Both the position numbers and the translations under genes were made by a program. A stretch of 64,000 nucleotides of DNA, from positions 62,001 through 126,000 of the forward strand of contig NZ_BAAAFZ010000007.1 in the NCBI RefSeq assembly GCF_039523795.1. Reading direction: 5' to 3'. The notes under the pieces are model-generated. The model worked only from the letters and a program-made list of their open reading frames with translations. It was not told the origin of the DNA and did no database searches. This DNA comes from Craurococcus roseus (lineage in GTDB: Bacteria; Pseudomonadota; Alphaproteobacteria; Acetobacterales; Acetobacteraceae). The number at the start of each line of letters is the position of its first letter. Within the stretch, counting starts at the first letter, position 1. This document shows positions 8,697-18,137 of this stretch, piece by piece.

Positions 8697-9221
8697 TCAG
8701 ATGTGGTAGATGTCGACGACGTGGTGGATGTAGTCGTTCTTCAGCACGACCTTCTTGCGCCGGATCAGCGGCTGCGCGCCGGCGGTGTCCACCGTGTAGT
8801 ACGAGGTGCCGAAGTAGGTGTCCGTGGTCTTGTAGCGGTAGCTGAACGTCACCCAGTTGAAGCGCAGCTTCGCCAGGCCGCCGGACTGCTCCAGGATCTC
8901 GACGTTGCTGATGTTGTGCGAGGTGCGCGGCTCCGGCAGGCTGGTGGCGCTGGAGCGCTCCGTGCGGATGCGGAAGACCCGGTCCTCGAGCCCTCCCTTG
9001 TGGCCGTACCAGATCAGCGAGATCTCGGTTTGCGGGTCCTCGACCAGCTTGTCGTCGTCGTCCCAGGACGGCATCCAGAACTCGGCGTCGGGCGCGTAGC
9101 AGGCGAGCCAGGCGTCCCAATCCTTGTCGTCGAGCGCGCGGGCCTCGCGGTACAGGAACCGCTGCGCGTCCTGCAGCGTGAAGGCGGCGGCGCGGGTGGG
9201 GGCTTCGATCGTGGCGGACAT
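8697..9221 (-). CDS. benB: Benzoate 1,2-dioxygenase small (beta) subunit
   Basis: A 174-residue ring-hydroxylating dioxygenase beta subunit of the SnoaL/NTF2-like fold, with the typical YREARALDDKDWDAWLACY start region, the FWMPSW motif and the C-terminal KNDYIHHVVDIYHI. It forms the hetero-hexamer core with BenA and has no catalytic centre itself. The start at 9221 follows GGAGGAG, 14 bases after the benA stop. Confidence 0.95.
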   Translation of the reverse strand: MSATIEAPTRAAAFTLQDAQRFLYREARALDDKDWDAWLACYAPDAEFWMPSWDDDDKLVEDPQTEISLIWYGHKGGLEDRVFRIRTERSSATSLPEPRTSHNISNVEILEQSGGLAKLRFNWVTFSYRYKTTDTYFGTSYYTVDTAGAQPLIRRKKVVLKNDYIHHVVDIYHI

Positions 9222-9235
9222 GGCGTTTCTCCTCC

Positions 9236-10588
9236 TCAGCCCTGGGGCTTGCCGGCCTCGGCGGCCAGCGCGCGCCGCATGGCCTCCTGCCAGTACTTGT
9301 GCTGGACGACGAAGAGGCCTTCGTCCTCGGTCTTCACGCCGCTCATGACCGGCTTGAGGCCGATCGCGTCCGCTGCTTCGTCGGGGCCGTCGATCCAGTG
9401 CTTGGCGCCGCGGCACATGTCGTTCCAGCGGGCCGCGCGCCCCAGCATGGACATCTGGCAGGCGCGGAACTCCTCCAGGTCATCCGGCGTCGCCATGCCG
9501 GAGGCGTTGAAGAAGTCCTCGTACTGGCGGATGCGGCGCGTCCGCGCCTCCGGCGCCTCGCCCTTGGGCGCGATGCAGTAGATCGTGACCTCGGTCTTAT
9601 CCACCGAGATCGGCCGGTAGTGGCGGATCTGCGAGGAGAACTGGTCCATCAGGTACACGTTCGGGTAGAGGCAGAGGTTGCGGCTGCGCTGCACCATCCA
9701 GTCCGCGCGCGCCTGGCCGTATTGCGCGGCCAGCTCTTCGCGGCGCTCCCAGTTCGGCCGGTCCTCCGGGTTCGACCAATTGGTCCAGAGCAGCAGGTGC
9801 CCGTTCTCGAAGGAGTAGAAGCCGCCGCCCTGCTTGGCCCAGCCGCCCGCGCTCATGGCGCGGGTGTTGTCCACGTGCTCCGCTTCCTTGCGGCGGCTGG
9901 TGGTGGCGGCGTAGTTCCAGTGGACCGCGCTGACGTGGTAGCCGTCGGCGCCGTTCTCCGTCTGCAGCTTCCAGTTGCCGTCGTAGACGTAGGTCGAGGA
10001 GCCGCGCAGCACCTCCAGGCCCTCCGGCGACTGGTCCACGATCATGTCGATGATCTTCGCCGCCTCGCCCAGGTGCTCCTTCAGCGGCGCCACGTCGGGG
10101 TTGAGGCTGCCGAAGAGGAAGCCGCGGTAGCTCTCGAAGCGCGCCACCTTCGTCAGGTCGTGCGAGCCGCCCTTGTTGAAGTTGTCCGGGTAGCCGGCGC
10201 CCTCGGGGTCCTTCACCTTCAGCAGCTTGCCGGAGTTGTTGAAGGTCCAGCCGTGGAAGGGGCAGGTGAAGGTGCTCTTGTTGGCCCGCTTGTGGCGGCA
10301 GAGCATCGCGCCGCGGTGGCTGCACGCGTTGATGAACGCGTTCAGCTCGCCCTGCCGATTGCGCGCGATGAAGATGGGCTGCCGGCCCATCCAGCCGGTG
10401 AGGTAGTCGTTGTTGTTCGGGATCTGGCTCTCGTGCGCCAGGTAGATCCAGTTGCCTTCGAAGATGTGCTTCATCTCGAGCTCGAAGAACTCGGGGTCGG
10501 TGAAGATGTCCCGGCCGACGCGGTAGACGCCCTTCGCGGCGTCGTCCTCGAGGGCGGTGTCGATCCTGGTCTGGACGCTGTCGAGCAT
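9236..10588 (-). CDS. benA: Benzoate 1,2-dioxygenase large (alpha) subunit
   Basis: A 450-residue Rieske non-haem iron oxygenase that dihydroxylates benzoate. The Rieske cluster ligands are visible as CSHRGAMLC and CPFHGW; the mononuclear iron site is in NGADGYHVSAVHWNY (Asp-His-His region). GGGAG lies just upstream of the ATG, in the 16-base gap after the Bfd-like gene, so benA is the second gene of the operon. Length and motifs match BenA rather than the toluate homologue XylX, but the two cannot be told apart with certainty by eye. Confidence 0.95.
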   Translation of the reverse strand: MLDSVQTRIDTALEDDAAKGVYRVGRDIFTDPEFFELEMKHIFEGNWIYLAHESQIPNNNDYLTGWMGRQPIFIARNRQGELNAFINACSHRGAMLCRHKRANKSTFTCPFHGWTFNNSGKLLKVKDPEGAGYPDNFNKGGSHDLTKVARFESYRGFLFGSLNPDVAPLKEHLGEAAKIIDMIVDQSPEGLEVLRGSSTYVYDGNWKLQTENGADGYHVSAVHWNYAATTSRRKEAEHVDNTRAMSAGGWAKQGGGFYSFENGHLLLWTNWSNPEDRPNWERREELAAQYGQARADWMVQRSRNLCLYPNVYLMDQFSSQIRHYRPISVDKTEVTIYCIAPKGEAPEARTRRIRQYEDFFNASGMATPDDLEEFRACQMSMLGRAARWNDMCRGAKHWIDGPDEAADAIGLKPVMSGVKTEDEGLFVVQHKYWQEAMRRALAAEAGKPQG

Positions 10589-10604
10589 GAGTTTTCTCCC
10601 GTGT

Positions 10605-10796
10605 TTATTGGTTCGCGGAGGCGCCGGGGGGCGCCGAGGCGCCGTCCCGGATGATCCCGAGGAGCCCTTTCGTGCAGGCGCCGCACTGGGCGCGGCAGCC
10701 GCACGCGGCGTAGATCTCGCGGGGGCGCTTGGCGCCGTCGTGGACGGCTTGCCTGACCTGGAGGTCGCTCAGCGCGTTGCAGAGGCAGAGGTACAT
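10605..10796 (-). CDS. Bfd-like [2Fe-2S] protein, first gene of the ben operon
   Basis: A 63-residue protein starting MYLCLCNALSD with the cysteine pattern CxC then CxxC (CRAQCGAC), as in bacterioferritin-associated ferredoxin and the BFD domain of nitrite reductases. The cluster should be [2Fe-2S]. It precedes benA by 16 bases and must be co-transcribed, yet BenC already carries its own ferredoxin domain. It may feed or repair the Rieske oxygenase, or serve iron release. Both are inference. In-frame codons upstream lack family character, so the ATG at 10796 is used. Confidence 0.85.
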   Translation of the reverse strand: MYLCLCNALSDLQVRQAVHDGAKRPREIYAACGCRAQCGACTKGLLGIIRDGASAPPGASANQ

Positions 10797-10914
10797 CGCG
10801 GCGCGCCTCAATCCGGGCGGCGGCTCGACGGGCGCGCGGCGGCCCGACGGCGCGACGGGCGGGCCGGGGCTGCCCCGGGACGGCGTATGGCGGACCTGGT
10901 GTTCTTGGCCCTGG

Positions 10915-10932
10915 ATGATACTTGGATCATCT
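10915..10932. promoter_or_regulatory. Second BenM-like half site
   Basis: An imperfect palindrome, ATGATACTTGGATCAT, contains one good ATAC half (10918-10921) followed after seven bases by a diverged right half (ATCT). BenM/CatM operators usually consist of one strong and one or two weaker ATAC-N7-GTAT sites. This one lies about 80 bases from the strong site, toward the bfd-ben promoter. Confidence 0.4.
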
Positions 10933-11000
10933 TGTTCCTCCGTTGCCGCCCAAATCGCAGCTTTCAATGCTGCCGGTCCAAGACTAAATTGGTCGCAACC

Positions 11001-11015
11001 ATACCTGGGAGGTAT
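11001..11015. promoter_or_regulatory. BenM/CatM-type operator ATAC-N7-GTAT
   Basis: ATACCTGGGAGGTAT is an exact match to the ATAC-N7-GTAT consensus of BenM and CatM and has 5-base arms (ATACC/GGTAT). It lies in the divergent region between the ben operon and the LysR gene. Its centre contains the GGGAGG ribosome binding site of the regulator. Bound protein could therefore silence its own gene while controlling ben, fitting the autoregulation known for this family. Confidence 0.75.
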
Positions 11016-11018
11016 CGC

Positions 11019-11927
11019 CTGGAGTCGCGCCAGCTCCGCTATTTCGCGGCCGTAGCACGCGAGCGGAACTTCACCCGCGCGGCCGAGAAGTTGCGCATCG
11101 CGCAGCCGCCCTTGAGCCGGCAGATCCAGCAGCTCGAAGAGGAGTTCGGGGTTGCCCTGTTCGACCGCGGCAGCCGGCCGCTCGCCCTGACGGACGCCGG
11201 GCGGCTCCTCTTCGAGCAGGCCGTGCAGGTGCTCGACCGCATGGACGAGATGAAGGCGATGGCCCGCCGGCTGCTGGAGGCGGAGAAGCCGCGCTTCAGC
11301 ATCGGCTTCGTGGCCTCGACGCTGTATGGCTACCTGCCCGAAGTGATCCGCCGCTACCGCGGCGCGCGCCCCGGCGTCGAGCTCACGCTGCTCGAGCTCA
11401 CCACGATGGAGCAGATCGCGGCGCTGAAGGAGGGCCGCATCGACGTGGGCTTCGGCCGCATCCCCTTCGACGACCCGGCGATCGAGCGGACGCTGCTGCG
11501 CAACGAGAAGCTCAGCGCCGCCCTGCCCCTATCCCACCCCCTCGCGTCGCGCACCGGCCGGCTGCGGCTGGAGGAGCTGGCCGGCGACACCCTGGTCGTC
11601 TACCCGAAGGCGCCGCGCCCGAGCTACGCCGACCAGGTGCTCGGCCTGCTGCGCGGGCGCGGCCTGAAGCCGCCGGCGGTCCACGAGGTCCGGGAGCTGC
11701 AAACGGCGCTGGGCCTGGTCGCCGCGGAGACCGGCGTGTGCCTGGTGCCGGCTTCGGTCGAGCGGCTGCGCCGCGACAACGTTGTCTACCGGCCGCTCGA
11801 CGAGTCGGGGGCCGTCTCGCCCATCATCATGAGCGCGCGCAAAGGCGACGCGTCGCCGGAGATCAAGCTGGTGCTCCGGCTGGTGAAGGAGATGTACCGC
11901 AAGGAGGGCATCGCCTTCGGGGCTTGA
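11019..11927 (+). CDS. LysR-type regulator of the BenM/CatM group
   Basis: A 302-residue LysR protein with an N-terminal winged helix (RQLRYFAAVARERNFTRAAE, then IAQPPLSRQIQQLEEE) and a two-lobed effector domain. Aligned with BenM (MELRHLRYF), the initiator falls on a CTG at 11019, with GGGAGG six bases upstream. An in-frame TTG at 10989 is the fallback start. It is divergent from bfd-benABCD-catABC. By family, it activates ben/cat genes in response to benzoate and muconate. Confidence 0.93.
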   Translation: MESRQLRYFAAVARERNFTRAAEKLRIAQPPLSRQIQQLEEEFGVALFDRGSRPLALTDAGRLLFEQAVQVLDRMDEMKAMARRLLEAEKPRFSIGFVASTLYGYLPEVIRRYRGARPGVELTLLELTTMEQIAALKEGRIDVGFGRIPFDDPAIERTLLRNEKLSAALPLSHPLASRTGRLRLEELAGDTLVVYPKAPRPSYADQVLGLLRGRGLKPPAVHEVRELQTALGLVAAETGVCLVPASVERLRRDNVVYRPLDESGAVSPIIMSARKGDASPEIKLVLRLVKEMYRKEGIAFGA

Positions 11928-12006
11928 GCCGCCGCGAGGGATCGGCGGAGGCCCACCGATCGTGCGGGAGAGGCCGGGCGCAGGGCGTAGCCGGCGGTGC
12001 GCCCGC

Positions 12007-12777
12007 TCAGCTCATCCAGTTGCCGCCATCTATGTTGTAGGTCTGCGCGACGATGTAGTCGGCGTCGGCGCTTGCCAGGAACGCGGCGAGGCCGCCGATC
12101 TCCTCCGGCCGGGCCATGCGGCCGAAGGGCACCGCCGCGCCCACGCGGCGCTTCTTCTCGCCGGGCGGCAGGTTCTCGTACCGGGCGAAGCGCGCGTCCA
12201 CGTCGTCCCAGTGCTCGTTGTCCACCACGCCGGGCGCGACGGCGTTGACGTTGATGCCGTGCTTGATGAGGTCGAGCCCGGCGCTCTGCGTCAGGCTGAT
12301 GACGGCCGCCTTGGACGAGCAGTACACGGCCACCAGGGCCTCGCCGCGCCGGCCGGCCTGGGACGCGAAGTTGACGATCTTGCCGCCTTGCCCTTGCGCT
12401 ATCATCTGGCGCGCCCCGGCTTGCAGCGTGAACAGCAGGCCTTCCACGTTCACGGCGTAGACGCGCCGGTAGCTTTCACGCGTGATCTCGACGATGGGCG
12501 CGAGGTCGAAGATCCCGGCGTTGTTCACCAGGATGTCGAGCCGGCCGAAGGCGGACACGGTGCCGGCGACGGCGGCGTCGATGGACTCCTGCCGCGTCAC
12601 GTCCATGCCGAGGGCGACGGCCCCTCCGCCGATCGCGGCGGCGGCGCCCTTCGCGGCCTCCTCGTTGAGGTCGGCGACGGCGACGCGGGCGCCTTCCCGG
12701 ACGTAGCGCTCGGCCACGGCGCGGCCGATGCCGCGCGCGGCGCCCGTGACCAGGGCCGACTTGCCGGCGAGCCTCAT
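12007..12777 (-). CDS. smoS: Polyol (sorbitol/L-iditol) 2-dehydrogenase, SDR
   Basis: A 256-residue classical SDR. Landmarks are TGAARGIG, NNAG, VNFASQAGR, YCSSKAA and the C-terminal NIDGGNWMS that is characteristic of sorbitol dehydrogenase SmoS/PolS. It oxidises sorbitol to fructose (and galactitol to tagatose in relatives) with NAD+. Its ATG overlaps the xylB stop by four bases, so it is the coupled last gene of the polyol operon. Substrate preference within polyols is inferred from the operon. Confidence 0.9.
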   Translation of the reverse strand: MRLAGKSALVTGAARGIGRAVAERYVREGARVAVADLNEEAAKGAAAAIGGGAVALGMDVTRQESIDAAVAGTVSAFGRLDILVNNAGIFDLAPIVEITRESYRRVYAVNVEGLLFTLQAGARQMIAQGQGGKIVNFASQAGRRGEALVAVYCSSKAAVISLTQSAGLDLIKHGINVNAVAPGVVDNEHWDDVDARFARYENLPPGEKKRRVGAAVPFGRMARPEEIGGLAAFLASADADYIVAQTYNIDGGNWMS

Positions 12778-14234
12778 GGCGTTCCCTCCAACGGCGACAG
12801 GGCGCGGTACAGCGCGCGGTAGCGGGGCAGGCGCGCCGCGTAGGCTTCGGCGAGAGCGGGGTCGGGCTCCACCGTCTCGACGCGCGCGGGCGGGGCGCAG
12901 ACGGCCTCCGGCGCTTCGCCGGTCGCGGCCATCCGGCCGAGGCGCGCCGCGCCGAAGGCGCCGCCGAGTTCGCCCGACGCGACGCGGTGCAGCGGGACGC
13001 CGAGCGCCGCCGCGGCGATCGCCACCCAAGCCCGCGAACGGGAGCCGCCGCCGATCGCCGCCGCTTCGCGGATCGCGGTGCCCGACGCGGCCAGCGCGTC
13101 CAGGCAATCGCGCAAGGAGAAGGCCACGCCCTCCAGGACGGCCTGGGTCAGGGCCGCGCGCCCGGTGTCGTGCGACAGGCCGGCGAAGGCGCCGCGGACG
13201 GCGCCGTCGTTGTGCGGCGTGCGTTCGCCGGAAAGGTAGGGGAGGAACACGGCCGGGCTCGCCGCGCGGGGCGCCGGCAGTTCGGCCAGCAGGTCGGATT
13301 CGGAACGGCCGGTGACGCCCGACCACCAGGCGAGCGAGGCGGCGGCGGAGAGCGTGACGCCCATCTGGTGCCAGGTGCGCGGGAGGGCGTGGCAGAAGCT
13401 GTGGACCGCGCCCCGCGGCCAGGGCACGTGGCGGTCCGTGGTGGCCCAGAGCACGCCGGAGGTGCCGAGCGACACGAAGGCGTCGCCGGCGCGGATCGCC
13501 CCCAGCCCGACGGCGCCCGCCGCGTTGTCGCCGGCGCCGCCCGCGAGGACCGGCGGCCGCGCCATGCCCCAGCGGGCGGCCAGTTCCGGCCTCAGCGCGC
13601 CCGCCGGCGCGTCGCCTTCCACGAGGCGCGGCATGGCGGCGCGGCCCAGCCCGGTCGCCCCGAGCAGCTCGTCCGACCAGTCGCGCCGGCCGATGTCGAG
13701 CCAGAGCGTGCCGGAGGCGTCCGACATGTCCTCGATCATCTCGCCGGTCAGGCGGAAGCGGACCCAGGCCTTGGGCATCAGCACGCGCGCGGTGCGCGCG
13801 AAGATGTCCGGCTCGTGCCGGCGCACCCAGAGGAGCTTGGGCGCGGCGAAGCCGGGCATGGCGAGGTTGCCGGCGGTCGCGTGCAGGGACGGGACGGCGG
13901 CCTCCAACTCGCGGCATTCGTCGGTGGCGCGCGTGTCGTTCCACAGGATGCAAGGGCGCAGCACGGCGCCGCTCCGGTCCAGCAGCACCGCCCCGTGCAT
14001 CTGGCCGGACAGGCCGATGCCGCGCACCGCCGCCAGCTCGCGCGGCCGCGCCGCCTTCAACGCGTCCACGGCGGCGAGCATCGCCCGCCACCACGCCTCC
14101 GGGTCCTGCTCGCTCCAGCCCGGGCGAGGGCGCGAGACGTCCAGCGCTTCGGCGGCGTCGGCCAGGACGCGCTGCTCCCCGTCCACCAGCAGCGCCTTCA
14201 CGGACGAGGTGCCGAAGTCGAGCCCCAGGAACAT
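12774..14234 (-). CDS. xylB: Xylulokinase
   Basis: A 486-residue FGGY-family kinase that phosphorylates D-xylulose to xylulose 5-phosphate. It begins MFLGLDFGTSSVKALL (phosphate-1 loop), carries LSGQMHGAVLLD, the FGGY-type motif around YLSGERTPHND, and the ATP-site GGGSRS. In this operon it would receive xylulose made from D-arabitol, while the PfkB kinase handles fructose. It overlaps the following SDR gene by four bases. Confidence 0.95.
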   Translation of the reverse strand: MFLGLDFGTSSVKALLVDGEQRVLADAAEALDVSRPRPGWSEQDPEAWWRAMLAAVDALKAARPRELAAVRGIGLSGQMHGAVLLDRSGAVLRPCILWNDTRATDECRELEAAVPSLHATAGNLAMPGFAAPKLLWVRRHEPDIFARTARVLMPKAWVRFRLTGEMIEDMSDASGTLWLDIGRRDWSDELLGATGLGRAAMPRLVEGDAPAGALRPELAARWGMARPPVLAGGAGDNAAGAVGLGAIRAGDAFVSLGTSGVLWATTDRHVPWPRGAVHSFCHALPRTWHQMGVTLSAAASLAWWSGVTGRSESDLLAELPAPRAASPAVFLPYLSGERTPHNDGAVRGAFAGLSHDTGRAALTQAVLEGVAFSLRDCLDALAASGTAIREAAAIGGGSRSRAWVAIAAAALGVPLHRVASGELGGAFGAARLGRMAATGEAPEAVCAPPARVETVEPDPALAEAYAARLPRYRALYRALSPLEGTP

Positions 14235-14263
14235 GCGCCCTCCCCGGCCGCCGCGGCGCGCTG

Positions 14264-15235
14264 TCAGGCNNNNNNNNNNNNNNNNNNNNNCGCCAGCGCG
14301 GCGTCCACGTCCGGATCGCCGGGCAGGTCCGCGCCGAGCCGCGAGCACGTGACGCCGGAGGCCGCCACCGCGTAGCGCAGCGCGTCGCGCAGGGCGGCGG
14401 GGTCGAGCGCCGCCAGGGCGTCGCGGCGCAGCAGCCCCCGCTGCCGCAGGCGGGCGAGCAGGGCGGCGTGGAAGGTGTCGCCGGCGCCGACAGTGTCCAC
14501 CACCGGGACCGGCCTGCCCGGCTCGTCGGACACGCCCGCCGCGTGGAAGGCGGTGGCGCCGTTCGGCCCCCGCGTCAGCACGACGAGGCTGGCGCCCGCG
14601 CCCAACCACCCGCGCGCCAGCGCCGACGGGTCGGCGCCCGGGCCGTAGGCGATCTGGATGTCCTCTTCGCTGACCTTGATGATCGCGGCCGTGGGGACGA
14701 AACGCCCGAAGCGCTCGCGCCAGCGCGCGAGGTCGCCGACCATGCTCGGGCGCAGGTTCGGGTCGAGGCTGACGACCCGGCGGCCCGCTTCGCGCTCGGC
14801 CAAGGCGAGCAGCGCGTCCCCGACCGGCGGCACCACCATCGGCCAGGAGCCGATCGCCAGGGCCTCCACCTCGGGGCCGAGCGCCGGCGGCAGGTCGGCT
14901 TCCGCCACGTCGCGGTCGGCGCAGTCATGGGCGTGGAAGGCGTAGGCCGGGTGGCCGGCGGCGTCGGGCGACACCACCACCAGCGGCGTCGGCTTGGCGC
15001 TGCGCTTGGCGAGGCGCGTGTCCACGCCCTCGGCCCGGAGCCGCGCGGCGAGGAAGGCGCCGAACGCGTCGGTCGACAGCCCGCCGAAGAAGCCGGCCGG
15101 CGCGCCGAGCCGCGCCAGCCCCACGGCGACGTTGAAGGGGGAGCCGCCCGCGGCGGCGGTCGCGGGCAACCGCCCGTCGGCGCCCGGCCCGCCGACGAAC
15201 AGGTCGATGAGCGCTTCGCCGCAGACCAGGATCAC
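14264..15235 (-). CDS. PfkB-family sugar kinase (fructokinase)
   Basis: About 323 residues of a ribokinase-fold kinase. The N-terminus MILVCGEALIDLFVGG and GGSPFNVAVGLARLG form the sugar-binding lid, and DTVGAGDTFHAALL holds the anion hole and catalytic Asp. Fructose from mannitol and sorbitol oxidation is the likely substrate, giving fructose 6-phosphate. The last codons run through a 21-N gap (14270-14290); the TGA at 14264-14266 is only valid if that gap length is right, so the C-terminus is uncertain. Confidence 0.9.
   Translation of the reverse strand: MILVCGEALIDLFVGGPGADGRLPATAAAGGSPFNVAVGLARLGAPAGFFGGLSTDAFGAFLAARLRAEGVDTRLAKRSAKPTPLVVVSPDAAGHPAYAFHAHDCADRDVAEADLPPALGPEVEALAIGSWPMVVPPVGDALLALAEREAGRRVVSLDPNLRPSMVGDLARWRERFGRFVPTAAIIKVSEEDIQIAYGPGADPSALARGWLGAGASLVVLTRGPNGATAFHAAGVSDEPGRPVPVVDTVGAGDTFHAALLARLRQRGLLRRDALAALDPAALRDALRYAVAASGVTCSRLGADLPGDPDVDAALAXXXXXXXA
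14270..14290. other. Assembly gap (21 N)
   Basis: Twenty-one unknown bases lie in the last codons of the PfkB kinase, in a very GC-rich stretch. The number is a multiple of three and leaves the frame open, but the true length is unknown. Confidence 1.
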
Positions 15236-15239
15236 GGCG

Positions 15240-16346
<1,107 letters not shown>

Positions 16347-16357
16347 GGCGTGTGCCC

Positions 16358-17179
16358 CTACTTCACGGCGCCGAAGGTCAGGCCGCGGACGAGTTGGCGC
16401 TGGCTCAGCCAGCCGAACACCAGGATGGGCGCCACCGCCATGGTGGAGGCGGCGGACAGCTTGGCGAAGAACAGGCCCTGGGGCGACGAGAAGGACGCGA
16501 TGAACGCCGTCAGCGGCGCCGCCTCCGAGGAGGTGAGGTTCAGGCTCCAGAACGCCTCGTTCCAGCACAGGATCAGCGACAGCAGCCCGGTGGAGGCGAT
16601 GCCCGGCAGGGTGAGCGGCAGCAGCAGGTGCCAGAACTCGCCCCCGGTGCGGGCGCCGTCCATGCGGCCGGCCTCCAGGATCTCCTTCGGCACCTCCTTG
16701 AAGAAGGTGAAGAGCATCCAGACCAGGATGGGCAGGTTCATCAGCGCGTAGATGACGACCAGCCCCGTGCGCGTGTCGAGCGCGCCCAAGGTGCGGAACA
16801 GCAGGTATATCGGCACCAGCACGCCGACCGGCGGCAGCATCTTGGTGGAGAGCATCCAGAGCAGGGTGCCGCGGGTGCGCTCCGTCGGGTGGAACGCCAT
16901 GGAGTAGGCGGCGGGCACGGCGAAGGCGAGCCCGAGCAGCGTGCCGCCCAGCGACACGACGATGCTGTTCAGCGCGAAGCGGAGGTACTCGGCGCGCGCC
17001 TGCACCTCGGCGTAGCTCTCCAGCGTCGGCTCGAAGAGCACTTGCGGCGGCACGGCGACGGCCGCGACCTCCGCCTTGAAGGAGGTGAGGAACATCCAGA
17101 GGATGGGGAAGAACAGGAGCAGCGCCACGCCCCAACCGAGGATCGTGACGACGGCGCGCTGGGCAGCGGTTTCTCGCAT
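16358..17179 (-). CDS. smoG: Polyol ABC permease, MalG type
   Basis: A 273-residue inner-membrane protein with six predicted helices. It ends with the permease EAA loop that couples to the ATPase, seen as EILEAGRMDGARTGGEFWHLLLP. It pairs with the upstream MalF-type permease, four bases away, to form the translocation pore for sorbitol/mannitol. Confidence 0.92.
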   Translation of the reverse strand: MRETAAQRAVVTILGWGVALLLFFPILWMFLTSFKAEVAAVAVPPQVLFEPTLESYAEVQARAEYLRFALNSIVVSLGGTLLGLAFAVPAAYSMAFHPTERTRGTLLWMLSTKMLPPVGVLVPIYLLFRTLGALDTRTGLVVIYALMNLPILVWMLFTFFKEVPKEILEAGRMDGARTGGEFWHLLLPLTLPGIASTGLLSLILCWNEAFWSLNLTSSEAAPLTAFIASFSSPQGLFFAKLSAASTMAVAPILVFGWLSQRQLVRGLTFGAVK

Positions 17180-17183
17180 GGCG

Positions 17184-18104
17184 TCAGACCTCCAGCCGCC
17201 GGGCGATGGTGCGGACGAGGAAGAAGGCGACGACGTTGGCCAGGACGATGGCCACCACGCCGCCGGCCGAGCCGCCGCCGACGTCGAATTGCAGCAGGGC
17301 GCGGGCGTAGATCAGGAAGGCCAGGTTGGTGGTGGCGTTGCCGGGGCCGCCGGAGGTGGTGACGAAGATCTCGGCGAACACGGTCAGCAGGAAGATGGTC
17401 TCGATCATCACCACCACGCTGATGGCGCGGCCGAGGTGCGGCAGGGTGATGAAGAAGAACTGCGCGACCGGGCCGGCGCCGTCCATCCGCGCCGCCTCCT
17501 TCTGCTCGCTGTCGAGCGACTGGATGGCGGTGAGCAGGATCAGCAGCGCGAAGGGGAGCCACTGCCACGCCACGATGACGATCACCGACGCCATCGGGTA
17601 GTCGGCGAACCAGTCCACCGGCTCCAGGCCGAGGCCGCGCGCGACCGAGCCGAGCACCCCGTAGCTCGGGTGCATCATCAGGTTCTTCCACACCAGCGCG
17701 GCGACCGTCGGCATGACGAAGAACGGGGCGACGGCCAGCAGCCGGGCGATGTTGCGGCCGGGGAACTCCCGGTCGAACAGCACCGCCAGCAGCGTGCCGC
17801 CGACCACGGTGATGGCCAGCACCGAGCCCACCAGCACGAGCGTGTTGGCGAGGGCGGCCCAGAAGTCCGGGTCGGTGACCAGGAACTCGTAATTGTCGAG
17901 TCCGGCGAAGCCGCCCACCGTCGGGTCGAGCAGGTTGTAGCGCTGGAACGAGAACCACAGCGTCAGCGCCAGCGGCACGGCCATCCACAGCAGCAGGACG
18001 GCGACGGAGGGCGAGAGCAGGAAGAACGCGACCGGCCGCCGGCGCTCGGGGGCGTCGGCCTGCCCCGGGAGGGCGCCCAGCGGCGGGGCTACGGTGGTGG
18101 ACAT
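17184..18104 (-). CDS. smoF: Polyol ABC permease, MalF type
   Basis: A 306-residue inner-membrane protein with six predicted helices and the EAA-type coupling loop EQKEAARMDGAGPVAQF. It has a short cytoplasmic N-terminus without the extra helices of enteric MalF. It follows the binding-protein gene and precedes the MalG-type permease, the usual order of the Rhodobacter smo operon. Confidence 0.92.
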   Translation of the reverse strand: MSTTVAPPLGALPGQADAPERRRPVAFFLLSPSVAVLLLWMAVPLALTLWFSFQRYNLLDPTVGGFAGLDNYEFLVTDPDFWAALANTLVLVGSVLAITVVGGTLLAVLFDREFPGRNIARLLAVAPFFVMPTVAALVWKNLMMHPSYGVLGSVARGLGLEPVDWFADYPMASVIVIVAWQWLPFALLILLTAIQSLDSEQKEAARMDGAGPVAQFFFITLPHLGRAISVVVMIETIFLLTVFAEIFVTTSGGPGNATTNLAFLIYARALLQFDVGGGSAGGVVAIVLANVVAFFLVRTIARRLEV

Positions 18105-18137
18105 GGGCGGGCGCGCCTCCTTCTCTCAGCGGTCACG

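Noticed and set aside
14270..14290. Possible truncation of the PfkB kinase
   Set aside because: The break is a run of N, not a mutation, and the frame is open up to a stop in the expected place.
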